A stretch of 10,775 bases of DNA, from the NCBI GenBank assembly GCA_017404585.1, contig JAFRCB010000251.1, positions 1-10,775 on the forward strand. The letters run 5' to 3'. How positions within the stretch are numbered: position 1 is the stretch's first letter; the number at the start of each line of letters is the position of its first letter. Position numbers and translations under genes: made by a program. Shown piece by piece: positions 6,239 through 10,775 of the stretch. Source of the DNA: Lachnospiraceae bacterium (GTDB taxonomy: Bacteria > Bacillota > Clostridia > Lachnospirales > Lachnospiraceae). A model generated the notes under the pieces. The model was not told the origin of the DNA. It worked only from the letters and a program-made list of their open reading frames with translations, and ran no database searches.

Positions 6239-7144
6239 TCACTGCTCGGTCCCTTCCTCCGTGTCGAAAATGTAAAAGTGCTTTTCAAGTGAAAATCGTT
6301 TTCCGCTCTTTTTATATATTCCCGCAAATGCTCCGTCAGACAGATACACCCGAACCTTTTTATTCGGGACATCCGAAAGGCCTCGAAGCTCAAAGCGACT
6401 GCCGTTCTTAATATCGGCGTCAAGGCTTTCCGGCACCTGTACTCTGGGATACTCATCGAAGAATCTGTCGATCGGCATAACGAACGAAAGGTCGCCGTCT
6501 CTGACTTTTTCACTGATCTCGTCCAGCGTGAGTGCTTCCCCGATCTCAAATCTGCCCGTCCTCGTACGAAGCAGCGACTCCATGCATCCGCCGCATCCGA
6601 GCTTCATTCCGATATCCTCACAGAGGGTCCTCATGTAGGCTCCCTTGCTGCAGGTCACTCTGAAACGGATCCTCGGAAGATCCGTCTCAAGTATTTCCAT
6701 ATCCGAGAAAGTGACCTCCCGCGCCTTACGCTCGACCTCGATCCCCCTTCTGGCCAGATCGACGAGCTTCTTGCCGTCCACCTTGAGGGCCGAATACATG
6801 GGCGGGACCTGCATATTGGGTCCTTCAAATGAAAGCACGGCCGACTCAGCCTCATCCGGACTGACATCCACTTCGTATTCCCGGAGCACGGTCCCCGATG
6901 TGTCCTGAGTGTCCGTGACACAGCCGAGCATAAGGACCGCCTCATACGTCTTCGTTCCGTGGGACAGCATATCGACCAGCTTTGTACCCTTGCCCAGACA
7001 GACGACAAGTACGCCCTCCGCATCCGGATCCAGAGTGCCGGTGTGACAGATTTTTTTCTTTCCGAAAATTCTCCGGCACCGGGCCACCACGCTGAAAGAT
7101 GTCATCCCTTTCTCTTTTTTTACATTTATTACACCATGTACCAT
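6239..7144 (-). CDS. truB: tRNA pseudouridine(55) synthase TruB
   Basis: TruB converts uridine 55 of the tRNA T-loop to pseudouridine and also acts as a tRNA-folding chaperone. The 301 residues match the family. The N-terminus GVINVKKEKGMTSF is typical. The catalytic Asp39 lies in HTGTLDPDAEGVLVVCLGKG, and KTYEAVLMLG and QVPPMYSALKVDGKKLVDLAR are the next conserved blocks. CSKGAYMRTLCEDIG and LLRTRTGRF close the synthase domain. The last 75 or so residues are a divergent PUA-like RNA-binding domain. The ATG at 7144 follows AAGAGGTAATCA. It is preceded by a terminator-like hairpin after the nrnA-type gene and abuts or overlaps ribF downstream, an arrangement common in Bacillota. Confidence 0.96.
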   Translation of the reverse strand: MVHGVINVKKEKGMTSFSVVARCRRIFGKKKICHTGTLDPDAEGVLVVCLGKGTKLVDMLSHGTKTYEAVLMLGCVTDTQDTSGTVLREYEVDVSPDEAESAVLSFEGPNMQVPPMYSALKVDGKKLVDLARRGIEVERKAREVTFSDMEILETDLPRIRFRVTCSKGAYMRTLCEDIGMKLGCGGCMESLLRTRTGRFEIGEALTLDEISEKVRDGDLSFVMPIDRFFDEYPRVQVPESLDADIKNGSRFELRGLSDVPNKKVRVYLSDGAFAGIYKKSGKRFSLEKHFYIFDTEEGTEQ

Positions 7145-7187
7145 TGATTACCTCTTGCCAAGCCGTACGTCTTCCTGGTTCCGGCTG

Positions 7188-7226
7188 AAAAAAATAATGA
7201 GCTGCAGCACAAAAAGCCCAGCTCAT
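7188..7226 (-). terminator. Intrinsic terminator or attenuator between nrnA and truB
   Basis: On the minus strand, ATGAGCTG (7226-7219) pairs with CAGCTCAT (7204-7197), an 8-bp stem around a 14-nt loop. TA and then seven Ts (7194-7188) follow. It begins 6 nt past the nrnA stop codon. No clear promoter is seen before truB, so read-through is probably needed and this would lower, not stop, expression of the downstream genes. Confidence 0.6.
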
Positions 7227-7232
7227 CAATAC

Positions 7233-8180
7233 TCAGACATATTTCGCAAGCTCATCAAGCAGCAGATCCCGAACATTCGAAAGCGAGCCCTCTATCGTAC
7301 ATCCGGCCGCCTTTACATGGCCGCCGCCTCCGAACGTGCCGGCAGCGCGGCTCACATCCAGATCGCCGTTGCTTCTTAATGACACCTTGAATACCGAAGG
7401 CTCAGTCTCGTAAATAAATACGGCAGCCAGAACACCCTTGACGAGCCGAAGTTCGGCGACGATCCCGTCGAGGTCCTTCTTTGTCACCTCAAATGAACTC
7501 ATATCCCCAAGAGTCACGCTTCCGACAATGACTTTTCCGTCCATACAGAGCATGCTCTCCTGCAGAACTTTACCGAGAATCCGGCTCTGTCTCATCGTTC
7601 GCTGGTTGAAAGACTCATCGATGATCCGGCTGGCCGGCACCCCCCGTTCAAGAAGATCCGCGGCGACTCTGAGCGTATTTCCCCTGGTGTTGCTATACTG
7701 GAAGACGCCTGAATCATGAATTATTCCCGTATACAGCGACGTTGCGATATCGAGGTCGATCTTTGCCGGATCCATGAGCCCGTAAAGGACCTCAGCGCAG
7801 GAGCTGGCATCCGCGTCCACGACATTTATATCCGCAAAAAGCGGATTGCTTATATGGTGATCAATACAGAAAGTTTTCTTTGCGAGCGGGAACAGATTCC
7901 CTGCAACACCGAATCTGTCTGTGGAGCTCACATCACAGGACACAAAGATATCCCGGACAGAATCTTCCGGCGTGTCAAAAAAAGCATCGGCAAGCCCCGG
8001 CAGGAACATAAGGCTCTCCTTAGGTCTCTCGAGATACAGTTCCGCATTGATCCACGTATAGTTCTTCCTGATATAGCCAAAAAGAGCTGTCGCAGCGCCG
8101 ACCGCGTCACCGTCAGGTGATACATGCCCGACAATGGCGCAGGTCTTTATACTTTTATCAAAAACGTCGTCAAGCTTCAT
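7233..8180 (-). CDS. nrnA: DHH/DHHA1 phosphoesterase, NrnA-type nanoRNase / pAp phosphatase
   Basis: NrnA-type enzymes degrade 2-5 nt RNA fragments, and many also dephosphorylate 3'-phosphoadenosine 5'-phosphate, using manganese. The 315 residues fit the family. Metal-binding motifs of the DHH domain are GHVSPDGDAVGAA (residues 18-30), SCDVSSTDRFG, FCIDHHISN (the DHH motif itself) and GIIHDSGVFQYSNT. The DHHA1 substrate-binding domain ends with AAGTFGGGGHVKAAG. The ATG at 8180 gives MKLDDVF and overlaps the rbfA stop by 11 nt, indicating translational coupling. A longer reading from 8243 would overlap rbfA deeply and adds no family sequence. The position between rbfA and truB is the usual one for this gene in Bacillota. 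The substrate range cannot be read from sequence. Confidence 0.92.
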   Translation of the reverse strand: MKLDDVFDKSIKTCAIVGHVSPDGDAVGAATALFGYIRKNYTWINAELYLERPKESLMFLPGLADAFFDTPEDSVRDIFVSCDVSSTDRFGVAGNLFPLAKKTFCIDHHISNPLFADINVVDADASSCAEVLYGLMDPAKIDLDIATSLYTGIIHDSGVFQYSNTRGNTLRVAADLLERGVPASRIIDESFNQRTMRQSRILGKVLQESMLCMDGKVIVGSVTLGDMSSFEVTKKDLDGIVAELRLVKGVLAAVFIYETEPSVFKVSLRSNGDLDVSRAAGTFGGGGHVKAAGCTIEGSLSNVRDLLLDELAKYV

Positions 8181-8550
8181 AGTTTTCTTCTTCCGGCGCG
8201 CTGCCTGCCATGACCTCATCAATGAGCTTTGACATGCGTGCACCCCGCTCTATTGACCGGTCAAGCACGAACGTGAGCTCGGGCGTGTTGCGCAGGTTAA
8301 GCCCGTGGGCAAGCTCGCGACGAATGTATCCCTCCGCACTGCGAAGCCCCTCCATCGTCTTTTCCTGCTGCTCCTCATCACCCATAACACTTATAAACAC
8401 TTTACAGGTCTTAAGATCAGTTGCGACATATGCATCCATGACAGATGTCATGACCGCGATTCTTGGGTCCTTGAGCTCGCGGATAATATTTGCAAGCTCG
8501 TGAGCTACTTCCTCATTGATCCGTCTGTTCTTTGGACTGTTCTTTTTCAT
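8170..8550 (-). CDS. rbfA: 30S ribosome-binding factor A
   Basis: RbfA binds the free 30S subunit near 16S rRNA helix 1 and is needed for late maturation of the 5' end, especially in the cold. The 126 residues form the single KH-like domain of the family. Typical segments are [20 protein letters not shown] (8-27), ending in the DPR motif, [19 protein letters not shown] strands, the helix [20 protein letters not shown] with [17 protein letters not shown], and an acidic tail. The ATG at 8550 overlaps the infB stop as ATGA, so it is translationally coupled to infB; AGAGG lies upstream within infB. Its own end overlaps the nrnA-type gene. Confidence 0.95.
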   Translation of the reverse strand: MKKNSPKNRRINEEVAHELANIIRELKDPRIAVMTSVMDAYVATDLKTCKVFISVMGDEEQQEKTMEGLRSAEGYIRRELAHGLNLRNTPELTFVLDRSIERGARMSKLIDEVMAGSAPEEENYEA

Positions 8551-10775
8551 TCTCTGGGTACCTCTACCATCGTGTAGGCCTCGACCGTATCCTCGACCTC
8601 GAAATCACCGAAGTCTTTGAATACAAGACCGCACTCATAGCCCTCACGCACTTCTTTGACGTCGTCCTTAAATCTCTTCAGGGATGCGAGAGAACCTTCA
8701 TAGAGCTTTTCATCCTTGCGGAATACGCGGATCTGGCAGTTCCTCTGGAAAATACCGTCTCTGACGTAAGCACCGGCGATATTGCCGATACCGGAAGCCT
8801 TAAATACCTGGCGGATCTCGGCATGTCCGAGGATCTTCTCCTCATAAACTGCCGCACGCATACCGTTCAGGGCTCTCGTTACATCCTCGATTGCTTCATA
8901 AATGACATTGTACAGGTGGACATCGACTTTCTGTGTCTCAGCCATAGCCTTGGCAGTAGAGTCCGGACGTACGTTGAAGCCGATGACGATCGCGTTGGAT
9001 GCAGATGCGAGTGCAATATCGGACTCGGTGATCGCGCCTACGCCGCCATGGATGACCTTGACAACGACTTCTTCGTTCGAAAGCTTGAGAAGCGACTGCT
9101 TCACTGCCTCGACAGAACCCTGAACATCCGCTTTGATAACGATCGGGAGTTCCTTCAGGCTGCCTTCCTTGATCTGGTTGAAGAGATCGTCGAGAGACAT
9201 CTGTGTCTTTGTCTCCTCGATAAGTGTCTTCTTGCCCTCTGTGATGAAGGTCTGAGCAAATGCCTTGGCTTCCTTATCACTGTCAAGAGCCACTAAAACT
9301 TCACCGGCATCCGGGACCGAGGAAAGACCGATGATCTCTACCGGCATGGACGGAGTAGCCTTATGCAGTCTTCTGCCCTTTTCATCTGTCATGGCACGGA
9401 CTTTACCGCTTGCGCTGCCGCAGGCGATGAAATCGCCCTGCTTGAGCGTACCTTTCTGCACAAGGATCGTTGCCACCGGACCGCGTCCCTTATCAAGCTT
9501 GGCTTCAAGGACCAGTCCTCTCGCCCTGCGGTTAGGATTAGCCTTCAGCTCGTCGACTTCCGCGGTCAGAAGGATCATCTCGAGAAGGTTCTCGATACCT
9601 TCATGTGTTTTTGCCGAGACCGGACAGAAAATCGTGTCACCGCCCCAATCTTCGGCAAGGAGGCCGTACTCGGAGAGTTCCTGCTTGACACGGTCGATAT
9701 TTGCGCCGGGTTTGTCGATCTTGTTGATTGCCACGATAATATCTACATTTGCTGCTTTCGCGTGATTTATAGCTTCCACTGTCTGCGGCATGACACCGTC
9801 ATCGGCAGCAACGACGAGGACCGCGATATCGGTAGAGTTCGCGCCTCGCATACGCATGGCTGTGAAAGCTTCATGGCCCGGTGTATCAAGGAACGTGATC
9901 TTCTGACCGTTCACCGTGACCATATATGCACCGATGTGCTGAGTGATTCCGCCGGCTTCGCGGTCAGTCACATGAGTATTCATGATTGCGTCGAGCAGAG
10001 ATGTCTTGCCGTGGTCAACATGACCCATGACACAGACAACAGGCGGACGGGCGACCATCTCATCCTCGTTCTCCTCAGCTTCCGCAAGAAGTTCGCCGAT
10101 GACGTCTTCCTTCTCCTCCTGCTCCGCGATGATTTCATATTCCATCGCGATCTCGGCAGCTTTTTCAAACGGAAGTTCATGATTCACTGTGACCATCATG
10201 CCCTTCATAAAAAGATCTTTCACGAGAGCTGCCGGCTGCATTTTCATAGCCTCAGCAAGCTCGCGGACTGTGAGCTTCTCCGGGATCTTGATCTCGGTCA
10301 CGACTTCCTTTTCCTTCGGGGCCTCATTCTTCGGCTTATTCTGCTGAAGAGCCTTCGGGATGCGGGAGAACTGCTTCTTGCCCTGATTAGGCTTTGAAGA
10401 TGAGCTGCCGTACTGGCTGTGCTTTCCGTTCTCGCGCCTTTCTTCCTTATTGCGATCATAATCCTTACCGCCGTCTTTGCGGTAATCGCGTGTTGTCTTG
10501 TGAACAAGTGCACCGTCTGCGCTCGCCGCCGGACGGGAAGCTCCGCCCGGTCTAGTGCCGCGGCCCATGCCCTGGCCCTGGCCAAACGGACGTCTCTCCT
10601 GACCGCCCTGGTCACGACCTGTATTCTGACCAAAGGATCGTCTGTCCTGACCACCCTGACCCTGGCCGTACGGGCGTCTCTCCTGACCCTGGCCCTGGCC
10701 GTACGAACGTCTTTCCTGACCGCCCTGGCCCTGGCCGTACGGACGTCTCTCCTGACCGCCCTGGCCCTGGCCGTA
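8547..10775 (-). CDS. infB: Translation initiation factor IF-2; 5' end outside window
   Basis: IF-2 is the GTPase that brings initiator fMet-tRNA to the 30S subunit and promotes 50S joining. The 742 visible residues are open to the right edge, so the true start is missing. Order by visible residue: a Gly/Gln/Arg-rich tandem-repeat region (1-66), a basic disordered stretch (67-160), the IF2_N helical domain (about 165-214), an acidic linker, then the G domain. The G domain has G1 GHVDHGKTS (251-259), G2 [10 protein letters not shown] (275-284), G3 DTPGHEAF (297-304), G4 NKID (351-354) and G5 SAK. Domain II, domain III ([26 protein letters not shown]) and the C-terminal fMet-tRNA-binding domain follow, ending [12 protein letters not shown] Met codon at 10568 is internal with no ribosome binding site. 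It leads the visible cluster and overlaps rbfA by 4 nt. Confidence 0.97.
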   Translation of the reverse strand, partial: YGQGQGGQERRPYGQGQGGQERRSYGQGQGQERRPYGQGQGGQDRRSFGQNTGRDQGGQERRPFGQGQGMGRGTRPGGASRPAASADGALVHKTTRDYRKDGGKDYDRNKEERRENGKHSQYGSSSSKPNQGKKQFSRIPKALQQNKPKNEAPKEKEVVTEIKIPEKLTVRELAEAMKMQPAALVKDLFMKGMMVTVNHELPFEKAAEIAMEYEIIAEQEEKEDVIGELLAEAEENEDEMVARPPVVCVMGHVDHGKTSLLDAIMNTHVTDREAGGITQHIGAYMVTVNGQKITFLDTPGHEAFTAMRMRGANSTDIAVLVVAADDGVMPQTVEAINHAKAANVDIIVAINKIDKPGANIDRVKQELSEYGLLAEDWGGDTIFCPVSAKTHEGIENLLEMILLTAEVDELKANPNRRARGLVLEAKLDKGRGPVATILVQKGTLKQGDFIACGSASGKVRAMTDEKGRRLHKATPSMPVEIIGLSSVPDAGEVLVALDSDKEAKAFAQTFITEGKKTLIEETKTQMSLDDLFNQIKEGSLKELPIVIKADVQGSVEAVKQSLLKLSNEEVVVKVIHGGVGAITESDIALASASNAIVIGFNVRPDSTAKAMAETQKVDVHLYNVIYEAIEDVTRALNGMRAAVYEEKILGHAEIRQVFKASGIGNIAGAYVRDGIFQRNCQIRVFRKDEKLYEGSLASLKRFKDDVKEVREGYECGLVFKDFGDFEVEDTVEAYTMVEVPRE
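10587..10775 (-). repeat. In-frame 36-bp tandem repeat in the infB N-terminal coding region
   Basis: Reading the coding strand, successive units are [12 protein letters not shown] (10775-10740), [12 protein letters not shown] (10739-10704), [11 protein letters not shown] (10703-10671, one codon shorter), [12 protein letters not shown] (10670-10635) and a longer [16 protein letters not shown] (10634-10587). A partial unit, FGQGQGMG, follows. Units differ by whole codons, so the frame is kept. The array continues past the right edge, so its copy number is unknown. Confidence 0.9.

Noticed and set aside
9363..10397. 344-codon plus-strand open frame opposite infB
   Set aside because: It is antisense to the IF-2 G domain, is His/Cys/Asp-rich as expected from reverse-complemented IF-2 codons, and has no ribosome binding site.
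10566..10568. ATG as the start of infB
   Set aside because: The frame stays open upstream through in-frame repeats to the window edge and no ribosome binding site precedes this codon.
10587..10775. CRISPR array
   Set aside because: The repeats are contiguous with no spacers, vary by whole codons and lie inside the infB reading frame.

Overview
The window looks like a chromosomal segment from a member of the Clostridia (Bacillota), most likely Lachnospiraceae or a close relative. The basis is the gene order, strong AAGGAGG-type ribosome binding sites, a DUF1292 gene, a Gly/Gln/Arg-rich IF2 N-terminus and a roughly balanced base composition judged by eye. The assignment is inference; no 16S rRNA or other taxonomic marker is present.

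Most of the window (10775 down to 1810, minus strand) is the conserved translation and RNA-metabolism cluster, read as infB (5' end outside the window), rbfA, nrnA-type DHH phosphoesterase, truB, ribF, rpsO, pnp and dut. infB/rbfA overlap by 4 nt and rbfA/nrnA by 11 nt. A terminator-like hairpin lies between nrnA and truB, and truB is tightly packed against ribF. Structured spacers follow before rpsO, between rpsO and pnp, and between pnp and dut. The products cover translation initiation (IF2), 30S maturation (RbfA, S15), tRNA modification (TruB), RNA decay (PNPase, nanoRNase), flavin cofactor synthesis (RibF) and dUTP removal (Dut).

The cluster ends at a strong bidirectional hairpin (1777-1805). 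It is shared with a convergent, very acidic DUF1292 gene on the plus strand (1432-1749). Back-to-back promoters (about 1343-1400) separate DUF1292 from a divergent minus-strand gene that runs off the left edge (1297 to 1). That gene encodes a GlgX/isoamylase-like GH13 protein. The fold-defining motifs are clear, but the residues expected at the catalytic positions are replaced, so it looks like a pseudo-enzyme or a strongly diverged clade.

No mobile element, CRISPR array, rRNA or tRNA was seen, and no new multi-gene system. The items most worth a second look are the catalytically degenerate GH13 protein, the palindromic repeats in the pnp-dut spacer, and the structured leaders of rpsO and pnp.
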